Below, in pieces: positions 45,098 to 54,933 of a stretch of 64,000 nucleotides of DNA. This stretch comes from Edaphocola flava (GTDB lineage: Bacteria; Bacteroidota; Bacteroidia; Chitinophagales; Chitinophagaceae). The position numbers and the translations under genes are program-made. Each line of letters starts with the position of its first letter. The stretch's first letter is position 1. Where the stretch lies: the NCBI RefSeq assembly GCF_004118155.1, contig NZ_SAIQ01000001.1:1054001-1118000 (forward strand), written 5' to 3'. The notes under the pieces were generated by a model that was given only the letters and a program-made list of their open reading frames with translations, did no database searches and was not told the DNA's origin.

Positions 45098-45105
45098 CAA
45101 ATGTA
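45098..45105 (-). promoter_or_regulatory. prc promoter, -7 box TACATTTG
   Basis: Exact TAnnTTTG on the minus strand, about 90 nt before the start. Confidence 0.5.
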
Positions 45106-45201
45106 AACTAAAATTGAGTTAATAAAACTACAAAACCAAGAGTATACTATTATATTAACGTTCGTTTTGCGAAAACGTTATAATCGACAGAGACCCAGCA
45201 C

Positions 45202-47310
45202 CTAAGATAAGGTATCCATCATGCTCAGAAACGCCTCTTCTGTCAGTATATTGATGGTGGTGAGTTTTTTTGCTTTCTCCAGTTTAGAGCCGGCATCAGC
45301 ACCCACTACCAGGTAATTCAGCTTACTGCTTACTCCGCTCAGCAGCTTTCCGCCTTTGGCTTCCACCATAGCTTCTGCATCACTGCGTTTGAAATGGCTC
45401 AGTGTACCGGTAAACAGGAATGTCTGTCCGTTCAGGCCACCTTCTGCACTTTCGGTACTCACAGCTGTTTTGCGCTGAACATTCACGCCCAGCTGTTCCA
45501 GGTGTTCGATCAGCAGAATATTGTCTTCGTTACGGAAAAACTGAAATACAGCATTGGCTACTTTCGGTCCGATGTCTTCTAGCGTACAGAGCTGCGCTTC
45601 ATCCCATTCTTTAAATTCATTCAGATGGGTTACGGCTTTGGCCAGGGTCTTGGCAGTCGTCTCTCCTACATATCGGATACCCAGCCCATAGATCAAGCGG
45701 TGCAGCGGTTGGCTTTTACTGTTTTCAATAGCTGTCTTCAGATTATCCACCGATTTTGCACCGAACTTATCCAGTTGTCCGATCGCTTCAAAATCTAACT
45801 GATAGATGCCCTCAACTGTACGCAGCAATCCCAGTTCATAAAAGCGGGCAATGTTGGCCCCGCCCAGGTTGCGTATATCCATCGCATCTTTGCTGGCAAA
45901 GTGTATCAGTCGTTCTACAACCTGTGCATCACAATTGATATTCACACAACGCCATGCGGCTTCCCCTTCGGGTTTGAATAATGGATCATTACATACCGGG
46001 CAATTTGTTGGAAACACAATGTCCGTCTCTGTTCCATCCCGCAGCTCGGTAAGTGGTTTGACGATATAAGGAATAACATCACCGGCACGTTCAACGAGTA
46101 CAGTATCGCCTATCTTCAAATCCTTTTCCCGGATCACATCTTCATTAAACAGGGAAATGGAACCAACGGTAACACCACCAATAGGCACCGGTTGTATTTT
46201 GGCTACCGGACCTATATTACCGGTACGGCCTACCTGGTATTCTACCTTCAGCAATTTACTGGTAGCCTGTCTAGCCTTGAATTTATAGGCAATTGCCCAG
46301 CGCGGATGGTGAGATGTTTGTCCCATCGTTTCCTGATCAGACAGATGGTTTACCTTAACCACCATACCATCTATCTCAAATGGCAATTCATCCCTTTTGG
46401 TTTCATAGGCATCGCAGTAAGCAATCACATCATCTATAGAATCGGTGCGCAGCATATCGCGTGTGGGTGTAGCAAAGCCCATACTGTCCAGCCAGTTCAA
46501 TACTGAATAGTGGCTTTCCAGAACGGCGTTATCTTCTTTATTATCTGTATTGGTATGGTAGCTGACATGGTATAAAACAGCGTGCAGTCCACGTTTGGCC
46601 ACTTCAGCCGCATCCAACATGCGCAGCGAGCCGGAGGCCGCATTGCGCGGATTGGCCAGTATAGACAAGCCCTCTGCGATACGTTGTTCATTAAAGGCCT
46701 TGAAGGTTTCTTTTTTAATGATCACTTCTCCCCTGATCTCTATAGCCGATACGCCTTTGGCAGAAAGACGGGCAGATAAAGGAATAGATTTGATCTGTTT
46801 CGCATTAAGGGTAATATCCTCTCCACGCACACCATCGCCACGGGTAGCGGCACGTGCCAGCCGGTCATTTTCATAGTACACAGATATACCGGCACCATCA
46901 TATTTTGGTTCTACGGTATATTCCAGTTTTTCTTTTCCGGCAAATTCTTTGCACTTCCTGTCCCACTCCCGCAGATCATCTGCATTATAAGAGTTTTCCA
47001 GGCTCAGCATGGGTACAAAATGCTCAACGGTCTGAAAGCTGGAGCTCAGGCCCCTGGCCACTCTTTGTGTAGGAGAGTCTTCTGTAACCAGTTCCGGATG
47101 CGCTGCTTCTATATGCTTCAGCATGCGGAACAATTTATCGTATTCCACATCGGCCAGAACCGGACTATCCTGTACATAATATTTCCAATCCAGGTAGTTG
47201 AGTATCTTCCTGAGATCGGGAACGTTTGTACTATCGGTTTGTTCTTCATTGATCTGCAGCAAATCCTGTGCGGTTTTGCTGAGGTTTATTTCTTCTTCCT
47301 GGGTGTACAT
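45202..47310 (-). CDS. ligA: NAD-dependent DNA ligase
   Basis: 702 residues from the ATG at 47308-47310; the longer frame from 47361 overlaps the upstream glycosyltransferase gene. The adenylated lysine is K136 in EPKYDG. Four cysteines form the zinc finger (CPVCNDPLF...CVNINC), a helix-hairpin-helix region follows, and the C-terminal BRCT domain begins at GQTFLFTGTLSHFKRSDAE. It seals nicks in replication and repair. It starts 28 nt after the GT2 gene in the same direction, so it is probably transcribed with the polysaccharide genes, an unusual setting for an essential ligase. Confidence 0.97.
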   Translation of the reverse strand: MYTQEEEINLSKTAQDLLQINEEQTDSTNVPDLRKILNYLDWKYYVQDSPVLADVEYDKLFRMLKHIEAAHPELVTEDSPTQRVARGLSSSFQTVEHFVPMLSLENSYNADDLREWDRKCKEFAGKEKLEYTVEPKYDGAGISVYYENDRLARAATRGDGVRGEDITLNAKQIKSIPLSARLSAKGVSAIEIRGEVIIKKETFKAFNEQRIAEGLSILANPRNAASGSLRMLDAAEVAKRGLHAVLYHVSYHTNTDNKEDNAVLESHYSVLNWLDSMGFATPTRDMLRTDSIDDVIAYCDAYETKRDELPFEIDGMVVKVNHLSDQETMGQTSHHPRWAIAYKFKARQATSKLLKVEYQVGRTGNIGPVAKIQPVPIGGVTVGSISLFNEDVIREKDLKIGDTVLVERAGDVIPYIVKPLTELRDGTETDIVFPTNCPVCNDPLFKPEGEAAWRCVNINCDAQVVERLIHFASKDAMDIRNLGGANIARFYELGLLRTVEGIYQLDFEAIGQLDKFGAKSVDNLKTAIENSKSQPLHRLIYGLGIRYVGETTAKTLAKAVTHLNEFKEWDEAQLCTLEDIGPKVANAVFQFFRNEDNILLIEHLEQLGVNVQRKTAVSTESAEGGLNGQTFLFTGTLSHFKRSDAEAMVEAKGGKLLSGVSSKLNYLVVGADAGSKLEKAKKLTTINILTEEAFLSMMDTLS

Positions 47311-47338
47311 AATCTCTTTTTTTCTGAATATTACGGCA

Positions 47339-48271
47339 TTAATGTCTCGGTCTGCCCACAAAGGATTGCAGCATTTTTGCTTTTGAATAGACGCCTTTTT
47401 TCAGCCTGTCGGGGTTACACTTCTTTAAACTGCGGAGCAAATGTTCAATCGCTTTTCCCCAGTCTCCCTTTGCGTACTGCTTCACGGTCTCAATATCATA
47501 GATATGCATATTTCGGAACATTCTCCAGTAAGCATCATATACCACAATATTGTTCAGGTTATCGAACCCGTATAATTGCAGTAAGAGTAAGGCTTCCGGG
47601 AGTTCATAATCAGGGTTCAGTTTTACACTGCTCGTTATCTGCGTTTCACTCATGCCAACTGCAATCAGGTTTTCCCTGATATGTTGCAGCTTGGCTCCTT
47701 TTTTGATGAGGTGTATATAGTATTCAATATCTACCTTCCACACAAAGCGTTTATCATAGCATACCTCCTTAAGGCTGTGGTGCACAAGTATCACACTCGG
47801 ATTACCGATGGTATTGTTCGCATTAAGGAGCATAGGATTGCGCAGCAGATCTTTCAGGCTTTTCTCCGGAAATAATGCCGCTTCTTGCTTACCCGATTCC
47901 AGGTAGATATAGGTATAATCTGAAAATATAAATGATGCACCGGAGCCGGTATGGTCCATGAATCGCTGGAGACTTTGCGGATGCATAAAATAATCATCAT
48001 GATGCATGATCTTGATCCACTCCCCATTGGCCAGTGCTATGGCCCTGTTCCAGTTTTCCGGAGAGCCCAGGCTCGGTGTGTTTTTGAAGTATCTGATCTG
48101 CAGGTCTGCAAAATCGGAAAGAACCATATCCTTTACCGTATCGTCAGGGCTGTCATCAGTCAGTACAATTTCAAATTGTGTATAACTTTGAGCCCTTATG
48201 CTTTCCAGGAGTCTTTTTACTTTCTCTGCATTTTTATAACAGGGGATACAAATGGAAACTAATACTGGCAT
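47339..48271 (-). CDS. glycosyltransferase family 2
   Basis: 310 residues from MPVLVSICIPCYKN. GT-A fold: the N-terminal strand VSICIPCYKN, LTDDSPDD as the nucleotide-binding aspartates, and KIMHHDDYF with the metal-binding DD pair. A C-terminal region of about 90 residues is helical and basic. It adds one sugar in surface polysaccharide or O-antigen assembly. It is the third gene of the cluster flippase - methyltransferase - GT2, all on the minus strand. Confidence 0.92.
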   Translation of the reverse strand: MPVLVSICIPCYKNAEKVKRLLESIRAQSYTQFEIVLTDDSPDDTVKDMVLSDFADLQIRYFKNTPSLGSPENWNRAIALANGEWIKIMHHDDYFMHPQSLQRFMDHTGSGASFIFSDYTYIYLESGKQEAALFPEKSLKDLLRNPMLLNANNTIGNPSVILVHHSLKEVCYDKRFVWKVDIEYYIHLIKKGAKLQHIRENLIAVGMSETQITSSVKLNPDYELPEALLLLQLYGFDNLNNIVVYDAYWRMFRNMHIYDIETVKQYAKGDWGKAIEHLLRSLKKCNPDRLKKGVYSKAKMLQSFVGRPRH

Positions 48272-48381
48272 CATTGCTATGTAAATAATGGAAGTGATCA
48301 ATTAAGGCTGATTCCAGAGGCATGAAGCCATACCGCAAAACAGCACTGTCAGATAAAAAATTTAGGGATGGCCTGCTCCGG

Positions 48382-49377
48382 TTAGCCGATGGGCTCCAGG
48401 AGAAATGCCAGGGTATCCGATTTTTCGATAGGGCGTGCTGGTCTGGCAAGTAAAGGATCCAGCAACCTTGTTGTCATAATCCTGGTGACTATTTTCTGAG
48501 CCAGTGCCTTTACCGGTCCTATCTGGTCACCATTCCATGGAGCAGGATCAATAACAGCTCCGGCACTGTCTAACCGTGGCGGTATATGACCATAGTCATT
48601 GAATATCTTATAGCGTGGTTTAATGAAATTGTTGCGGTTAAACTTTGTAAAGTCTACAAGCGAAACCGTACAGTTCAATTGCTTTGCAATGTATGCAGCA
48701 GATTGTTCTGAGAACCACCAAAGGTGTACAGGAGGTAAATCCGACATCCAGGGATCTTTCAGGCTGCTTACCGATTTATTGGGTGTAGTTACAAAGATCT
48801 TTCCACCCTTCTTCAACATTTTGTACAGACACTCCATGAAGGCAACCGGATGTTCCAGATGCTCAATCACCTCGGTAAGGATGATGAGGTCATATTCTTC
48901 CAGGTGGTTTTTATAAAAGTCAAATACATCTGCACATTCATACAGTGCACCAAAAGTATTGGTCGCTTCTGCAACCGCAGTAGCAGAGATGTCTACACCT
49001 CTGATATCATATCCTTTCTGATGAATGGCATAAGTAAGATAGCCAAAGCCGGAGCCTACTTCCAGTATGTTCTTGCCTTTAAAGTTATGCAGTACCTCTT
49101 GCACAGCCCAGTACATAGACTCTGCATCGGCGAGGAATTTTAAGGCATCTTTACTGGCCTTAGCTTGTTTGCGATAGTAGTAATATCTGTTATAGCCGGG
49201 TACAAATTCAGCATTTTTATAAATAGCCTGGTATATTTCTGTTGTGAAATCTACCGGTAGCACAAAACTCGTGTTGCACTGCTTGCATTCATATATATCA
49301 AAGGTGTTACCTTCCTGATAACCATGATGATCTTTTGCAATTAAAGTAGAGGGAGCGCCACATAATCTGCACTGCAT
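48382..49377 (-). CDS. class I SAM-dependent methyltransferase with N-terminal zinc ribbon
   Basis: 331 residues from the ATG at 49375-49377; a longer frame begins at 49410 but a perfect -7 box (49408-49415) covers that site. The N-terminus holds a likely zinc ribbon (MQCRLCGAP, then YECKQCNTSF: two CxxC pairs). The methyltransferase core has motif I ILEVGSGFGYL and the later LTEVIEHLEHP and TTPNKS. Such proteins in polysaccharide clusters methylate sugars. Target unknown. Confidence 0.9.
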   Translation of the reverse strand: MQCRLCGAPSTLIAKDHHGYQEGNTFDIYECKQCNTSFVLPVDFTTEIYQAIYKNAEFVPGYNRYYYYRKQAKASKDALKFLADAESMYWAVQEVLHNFKGKNILEVGSGFGYLTYAIHQKGYDIRGVDISATAVAEATNTFGALYECADVFDFYKNHLEEYDLIILTEVIEHLEHPVAFMECLYKMLKKGGKIFVTTPNKSVSSLKDPWMSDLPPVHLWWFSEQSAAYIAKQLNCTVSLVDFTKFNRNNFIKPRYKIFNDYGHIPPRLDSAGAVIDPAPWNGDQIGPVKALAQKIVTRIMTTRLLDPLLARPARPIEKSDTLAFLLEPIG

Positions 49378-49407
49378 ATATTTATATATTTTTTTGACTA
49401 ATAGGCA

Positions 49408-49415
49408 CAAATGTA
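49408..49415 (-). promoter_or_regulatory. methyltransferase promoter, -7 box TACATTTG
   Basis: Exact TAnnTTTG on the minus strand, about 30 nt before the chosen ATG at 49377. Confidence 0.6.
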
Positions 49416-49474
49416 AGCATTAATATTGCCAACTTAAAAACTGTGGAAAAAATATCTGTTATTCCCGGTAATGC

Positions 49475-50968
49475 CTACCGGCGCCAGATTTTTTTCTTTG
49501 CCAGCAACAGCAGATCATTCATTTCTCCGGAAATATTAAAGTAGAGGACCGGTACGATATACAGCACCATAAATACAGTACCTCTTACAAAAATATCGGC
49601 CAGGACATTAGGCATATCCGGCAGGTAAAACGCAACAGAAGTAGCCAGCGCACCGATCAGTATGATCAGCGGTGTTTTACTGCTGAATGGCTGCATCTTA
49701 AAATACCTCCAGATCATTACCGAACGCAGCAGGCAGAAGAGTAACAACATAATCGCCTGACCAAATGCAGCACCCAATAATGGATTCCATTTGATGAAAA
49801 GGATATTGGTAGGGATGGAAAGGATTACGATAATCGTCGCAATAAAAAAGTCCGTTCTCCAGTATTTAGACAAGCTCAGCAGCGTATCATTCATACCCAT
49901 AGACAGTTCTACCAGCTTCGCAATACCTACTATCAGGAAGATGCTGATCACCGGGTGAAAGTCTTTTCCTTTGCTGAAGAAAACAATATTTTCAATATTA
50001 GGCAAAATCAGTCCGAATAAACAAAAGCCTACGATCAGCAGACTTAAAGAAGCATTTTTCTGCATACGGCCTACCTTGTACAGGTCATTGTGCAGGAACG
50101 CTTCAGAATATGTCGCACTGCCGATTCCGCGCATGGCCCTTTGCGGCACATCCAGCATCGTCACCATAAAGGTGGCAATGGTATAAATACCCACATCTTT
50201 AAGACCTTTCTCACTGATACCCATTATAAGGATACCGTTAAGGGCAAACGGTAAAACAGCGATGACTACCCCGGAAAAGTGAAACAGGGAGAAACTGATC
50301 ACCTTGCGGTAGATCTTTCTGGTCAGCGTACTGACGTAAAAATTAAGTTTAATACCCTTCTTATACGAAATAAGGATGACCATAGCAATCACCGAGGGCA
50401 CATACATCAATGAAAAGATAAGGAAGAAGGTATCAATACTGATGATATTATAAATATACAGCACGATGGCTACGGTCTGTACCAGCCGAAAACCGATCTC
50501 TTTGATCAGGTTACCGATAGCCGTGCGCTTGAGCATAAAAGAAAATCCCTCCATCTGGCCCATCATCACCAGGGAGATGGTCAGCGGAATCACCAGGTTG
50601 AAGTATTGTACCAGCAAAGGAGAATTCTCTCCAAACTTCAGCACAATCAATTCTTTAAAAGCCAGGAATCCAAACAGTATGAGCAGACAACCAAACAAGC
50701 CTACCATTAATACCAGGAAAGGCAGGTCATTCTTCTCCCGCCCCAACCGGGCCTGGTACAAAGGAAAAAACTTAAGCAGTGCCGTATTGGTCCCGAAGGT
50801 TGCCAGCATGGAAAACAGTACCGATATGTCTCTGAAGATACCCGTAAGACCATACTGGTCCATATTCAGGTATTTGGTATAGAGCAACAGTGTATTTACC
50901 GCCCCGAGCGCAAACCCGATAAAGATGTATATAGAAGAAAAAATACTCTGCTTTCTTACAATTCCCAT
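49475..50968 (-). CDS. polysaccharide/oligosaccharide flippase (Wzx/MOP family)
   Basis: 497 residues with 12-14 membrane helices. The N-terminus IVRKQSIFSSIYIFIGFALG and the segment GLTGIFRDISVLFSMLATFGTNTALLKFFP (pieces: DISVLFSMLATFG, ALLKFFPLY) are typical of MOP-superfamily lipid-linked glycan exporters. Its place beside a methyltransferase and a GT2 supports export of a surface glycan. A Wzy polymerase is not seen in the window. Confidence 0.9.
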   Translation of the reverse strand: MGIVRKQSIFSSIYIFIGFALGAVNTLLLYTKYLNMDQYGLTGIFRDISVLFSMLATFGTNTALLKFFPLYQARLGREKNDLPFLVLMVGLFGCLLILFGFLAFKELIVLKFGENSPLLVQYFNLVIPLTISLVMMGQMEGFSFMLKRTAIGNLIKEIGFRLVQTVAIVLYIYNIISIDTFFLIFSLMYVPSVIAMVILISYKKGIKLNFYVSTLTRKIYRKVISFSLFHFSGVVIAVLPFALNGILIMGISEKGLKDVGIYTIATFMVTMLDVPQRAMRGIGSATYSEAFLHNDLYKVGRMQKNASLSLLIVGFCLFGLILPNIENIVFFSKGKDFHPVISIFLIVGIAKLVELSMGMNDTLLSLSKYWRTDFFIATIIVILSIPTNILFIKWNPLLGAAFGQAIMLLLFCLLRSVMIWRYFKMQPFSSKTPLIILIGALATSVAFYLPDMPNVLADIFVRGTVFMVLYIVPVLYFNISGEMNDLLLLAKKKIWRR

Positions 50969-51016
50969 GTAATACTGAATGTATAAATATTATGTCAGGT
51001 AAAAGTACTGGATTTA

Positions 51017-52684
51017 TTAATTCTTAAGCTGTTTCAGCTTCTTTTGTATGGCTTTTCGCTCCCCTTCTGTCGCTATATCCTTTTTCAGTGCCATAATATA
51101 CATCTCCTCAGCTTTAGCTTTATTGTGGTAATGCATGTAATAGTCACCGAGAATGCGATAGGTATCATAATAGCTGGGGTTGGCAAACATCAGGCTATCC
51201 GGATTGAAGTTATAATCTGTATGGCCAAAAGCCTGTTTGTTTTTGACCAGGCGGAAGTATAAGTAGTTCTGATATTCTTTCGTATTCAGGAAGCTATCTG
51301 CCGGAATGGTGTACTGTGCTACAGACACGGTACCCTTACTAGGTTTAGCTTTCTGTTCAAAAACCTTTTTCAGATCATAGCAAACATAAGCGCCCAGCTG
51401 CCAGGGATTGGTACTCACCCAGAAGCGAAGGCTATCCGGCATCATAATGATAGAATGGTGTGCGATCAGTTGGTTAATCGCTTTCTCATTGCCCAGGCCA
51501 ATATCGGAATTGTTAAGTCCTTTTTGATCTCTCAGAATATTGGCCACTTTAGTCGGATTCAGCGGGTAATCACCCTCCATCAATTGAGAGAGGCGCTTCT
51601 GACGGTAGACAGATGCACTGTTTTTCATCTGCTCCCGGTTCGATTCTTCCTTCAGCAGTTCTGTACTCTGGTAGTGATTGGTACAGGTTATGCTATTATC
51701 AACTGGATAGTATACATCCAGTTTTTTAGGCGTTTTCTCAATCACCACTGCTTTCTTGTCTATTGCAGAACCGATCAGGAAGCTCTCGCTGACAAACATT
51801 TTGCGTGTTTTGGCGATGCGTATAGCCTCATCAATATTTTTAGTGTACTGTAAGATCTCTCTGGCCACCAAGGATACCGGTGTAGCAGCACCGAATGGGA
51901 TCTGAGAGGGTGCCGCATTTATGGTTACGGTAAGTCCTTTTTCATTCATGCCGGAGACAACCCCAATAAAGCCGCCCCAGGTAATATAGGCAAAGTTGTA
52001 GCCCGAATCAGGAGCCACAAATTCTACGATCTTATTTTCGGCAAAGGCATCACCTACCCAGAAATCAAAATTGCGACCGATGATCAGGCTGCTATCCTCC
52101 GTCTTATTGGCCCATGCCCCGAAAGAGGTACAGCCTACGAGCATCATGTTCTGCATGGCATGACCTACATCATGTGCTGCATGATAGTTCAGTATGCGGG
52201 AGTAACGGGTACCGATCCAGTCAAAACTGTCCAGGGCATATTGTGAGATGCCATAGATTTCCATTTTGTATTCGCGGCTTATATGATCAGAAAGATCCCT
52301 GTTCATAAACCCGATAATGTATTTGAGAAATTTGAGATATCCCTCAGAGGGTATCATAGATTTGATCTGGTTGGTAAAGGCTATTTCCTGGTCCACGATC
52401 AGCTGCTTGCTCAGCGCTCCCGCTTTCAGGCCCCGCTCATACGGACTGCCGCTTACATACATCTCATAGAGTCCATGCTCATTGCGGCTGATCCAGTTAT
52501 CGCCCAGTGTAGTCATACTGTCGGTAACCAGTGGTGCCGCGATCTGTACCTTTTCCTGCTCTGTCAGAACCGGCGGTGTAGCGTCAGCGATATTATATAC
52601 ATATATAGCAAATGCACCAGAGAGTAACACCAGAACACCTAGAAAGATAAGGAAAAACTTAAAGATTTTTTTTACCACAGACAT
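51017..52684 (-). CDS. C45-type acyltransferase/hydrolase (penicillin N-acyltransferase-like Ntn protein), membrane anchored
   Basis: 555 residues. An N-terminal membrane helix (about 8-30) anchors it to the envelope. The Ntn nucleophile is C185 in LVGCTSFGAW; the flanking GRNFDFW (203-209) and GFIGVVSGMNEKGL are the family's substrate-pocket landmarks. C45 proteins are made as precursors cut just before the cysteine; here the likely cut is between G184 and C185. A C-terminal extension (about 490-555) is helical, with a TPR-like ILGDYYMHYHNKAKAEEMY. Known relatives act on penicillin-like or N-acyl amino-acid amides; the substrate here is unknown. Confidence 0.85.
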   Translation of the reverse strand: MSVVKKIFKFFLIFLGVLVLLSGAFAIYVYNIADATPPVLTEQEKVQIAAPLVTDSMTTLGDNWISRNEHGLYEMYVSGSPYERGLKAGALSKQLIVDQEIAFTNQIKSMIPSEGYLKFLKYIIGFMNRDLSDHISREYKMEIYGISQYALDSFDWIGTRYSRILNYHAAHDVGHAMQNMMLVGCTSFGAWANKTEDSSLIIGRNFDFWVGDAFAENKIVEFVAPDSGYNFAYITWGGFIGVVSGMNEKGLTVTINAAPSQIPFGAATPVSLVAREILQYTKNIDEAIRIAKTRKMFVSESFLIGSAIDKKAVVIEKTPKKLDVYYPVDNSITCTNHYQSTELLKEESNREQMKNSASVYRQKRLSQLMEGDYPLNPTKVANILRDQKGLNNSDIGLGNEKAINQLIAHHSIIMMPDSLRFWVSTNPWQLGAYVCYDLKKVFEQKAKPSKGTVSVAQYTIPADSFLNTKEYQNYLYFRLVKNKQAFGHTDYNFNPDSLMFANPSYYDTYRILGDYYMHYHNKAKAEEMYIMALKKDIATEGERKAIQKKLKQLKN

Positions 52685-52721
52685 GAGAGAGATCCTTTAT
52701 AAATTAAGCCGAAAATGCGTA

Positions 52722-52729
52722 CAAAGGTA
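52722..52729 (-). promoter_or_regulatory. promoter of the C45 gene, -7 box TACCTTTG
   Basis: Exact TAnnTTTG on the minus strand, about 38 nt before the ATG. Confidence 0.6.
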
Positions 52730-52914
52730 GCACAGCCTTGGCGATATAATTGTTATAAAGAATGTTAAGCATGTGAAATCAATACATTTGTATCATTTAA
52801 AATAAATATTTCTGAATATTAGTATAAGTATTGTCTCCTGAATCTGAACAATATAAAGGTAAAATGTTTAAAATGTCACTTTTAGGCGCAAGCAGCGTCA
52901 TTTTGTCTTATCGG

Positions 52915-52941
52915 CAGCTCTTGGAACGAAATTTGGAGCTG
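52915..52941 (+). promoter_or_regulatory. htpG upstream element: inverted repeat with a sigma54-like core
   Basis: CAGCTC (52915-52920) pairs with GAGCTG (52936-52941). Between them is TTGGAACGAAATTTGG, whose GG-N10-GG spacing equals the -24/-12 layout of sigma54 promoters (consensus GG-N10-GC), with one mismatch. No TAnnTTTG box is found in the leader, although TCATTTTG occurs at about 52898. The ATG follows 23 nt later. Confidence 0.5.
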
Positions 52942-52964
52942 TTTCAGGTAAAAAGAGACTAAAA

Positions 52965-54851
52965 ATGCAAGAAAAAGGCACTATTTCTATTCATACGGAA
53001 AACATCTTTCCGATTATTAAGAAGTTTTTATACTCAGATAATGAGATCTTCCTGCGCGAGCTGGTATCTAACTCCGTTGATGCCTGTCAGAAAGTAAAAC
53101 GCCTTTCCTCCCTTGGAGAAGTAAAAGGAGAACTGGGTGAGCTAAACGTTTCTGTTGCAGTCGATAAAGAAGCGAAGACCATTACCATAAATGATAATGG
53201 TATCGGTATGACCGCCGAAGAAATTAAAAAATACATCAACCAGGTAGCCTTCTCCGGTGCTACAGAGTTTGTAGAGAAGTTTAAAGATGCCAAAGACGCC
53301 AATGAGATCATTGGTAAGTTTGGTCTGGGATTCTACTCTGCATTTATGGTAGCCGATAAAGTAGTTATAGACACCCTGTCTTACCGCGAGGGAGCAGAAG
53401 CTGCCCGCTGGGAGTGCGATGGCAGTACCTCTTTCGAGATTTCAGAAGGCAGCCGCAGCGAGCGTGGTACTACCATTACCCTGTACATTAATGCCGAATC
53501 TGAAGAATTCCTGGAAGAGCAACGCATCGAAAATATACTGAACAAATACTGTCAGTTCCTGCCCATAACTATCCAGTTCGGTACCAAAACCGAGCACGTA
53601 CCGGATGGTGAGGACGCCGAAGGCAAACCACAATACAAAGAAGTTACTGTAGACAATATCATCAACAATAGTAACCCGATCTGGAATAAGCCACCTTCTG
53701 AACTGAAGGATGAGGATTACCTGAACTTTTACAAAGAACTGTATCCATTCTCCGAAGAGCCCCTGTTCTGGATTCACCTGAATGTAGACTATCCGTTTAC
53801 CCTGACCGGTGTACTGTACTTCCCTAAAGTGAAGAACGAACTGGAGCTGCAACGCAATAAGATCAAACTGTTCAGCCGCCAGGTATTTATTACCGATGAG
53901 GTTAAAGACATCGTACCAGAGTTCCTGATGTTACTGCATGGTGTGATCGACAGTCCGGATATTCCGCTCAACGTTTCCCGTAGCTTCCTGCAGGCCGATG
54001 GTAATGTGAAAAAGATCAACAGCTATATCACCAAAAAAGTAGCAGAGAAGCTGGCCGATATGTTTAAGAACGATCGTAAAGGCTTTGAAGAGAAGTGGAA
54101 AGACATAGGTCTGTTTGTAAAATATGGCATGATCTCTGAAGAAAAATTCAACGACAAAGCCAAAGATTTTGCCCTGCTGCAAAATGTGAAGAATGAATAT
54201 TACACCCTGCCGGAGTATGCAGAGAAAGTAAGCCCGCTGCAAACCGATAAGAACGGAGAAGTGGTGTACCTGTACAGCGCCAATCCTGCTGCACAAAATA
54301 CCTTTATCCAGGCCGCGGCCAAGAAAGATTATGATGTACTGCTGATGGATGGTCCGCTGGACAACCACTTTATCGGACAGCTGGAGCAGAAACTGGAAAA
54401 GACCCGTATGAAGCGTGTAGATGCTGATGTGATGGACAAACTGATCGAAAAAGAGCACAATTACGAAAGCGTGCTGAACGAAGACCAGACCCAATCAGTA
54501 AAAGCACTGTTTGAAAAAACCATCAACAACCAGCAGATGAATGTAGAGGTTACAGCGATGAGCCCAGAGGATCTGCCGGTGACCATTACTATGGACGAGT
54601 TTATGCGCCGCATGAAGGATATGTCTAAAATGGGAGGTGGTATGATGAACTTCTATGGCAACCTGCCCGATAGCTATAAAGTATCGGTGAATGGTAACAG
54701 CAAACTGATACAGAAGATAGTAGATACACAAGACGAGGCACAGAAAGAACAACTGTCCCGTCAGGCATTTGACCTGGCACTGCTTGCGCAAGGCATGCTT
54801 ACAGGCGATGCATTGACCGCATTTGTACAGAGAAGCGTAAACTTAATGTAA
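52965..54851 (+). CDS. htpG: molecular chaperone HtpG (Hsp90)
   Basis: 628 residues. N-terminal GHKL ATPase: IFLRELVSNSVDACQKVKRL, DNGIGM, GKFGLGFYSAFMVADKV. The middle domain has NPIWNKPPSELKDEDY and the catalytic-loop VSRSFLQAD. The C-terminal dimerisation domain is present. ATP-driven chaperone of the cytoplasm. Monocistronic: upstream heat-shock-like element, downstream strong terminator at 54879. Confidence 0.98.
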   Translation: MQEKGTISIHTENIFPIIKKFLYSDNEIFLRELVSNSVDACQKVKRLSSLGEVKGELGELNVSVAVDKEAKTITINDNGIGMTAEEIKKYINQVAFSGATEFVEKFKDAKDANEIIGKFGLGFYSAFMVADKVVIDTLSYREGAEAARWECDGSTSFEISEGSRSERGTTITLYINAESEEFLEEQRIENILNKYCQFLPITIQFGTKTEHVPDGEDAEGKPQYKEVTVDNIINNSNPIWNKPPSELKDEDYLNFYKELYPFSEEPLFWIHLNVDYPFTLTGVLYFPKVKNELELQRNKIKLFSRQVFITDEVKDIVPEFLMLLHGVIDSPDIPLNVSRSFLQADGNVKKINSYITKKVAEKLADMFKNDRKGFEEKWKDIGLFVKYGMISEEKFNDKAKDFALLQNVKNEYYTLPEYAEKVSPLQTDKNGEVVYLYSANPAAQNTFIQAAAKKDYDVLLMDGPLDNHFIGQLEQKLEKTRMKRVDADVMDKLIEKEHNYESVLNEDQTQSVKALFEKTINNQQMNVEVTAMSPEDLPVTITMDEFMRRMKDMSKMGGGMMNFYGNLPDSYKVSVNGNSKLIQKIVDTQDEAQKEQLSRQAFDLALLAQGMLTGDALTAFVQRSVNLM

Positions 54852-54878
54852 GCTTTCATCAATCAATTATAGACAGGA

Positions 54879-54906
54879 CCGCAGGCATTTATGCCTGCGG
54901 TTTTTT
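54879..54906 (+). terminator. htpG terminator
   Basis: CCGCAGGCAT with ATGCCTGCGG around TT, then TTTTTT. Confidence 0.95.
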
Positions 54907-54933
54907 ATGTGTATAGACGTTTACAATTCCTTC

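Noticed and set aside
45163-45177. hairpin CGTTTTGCGAAAACG between ligA and prc
   Set aside because: Only a 6-bp stem, no adequate T run; it could be a weak terminator of ligA, but I cannot tell it from chance.
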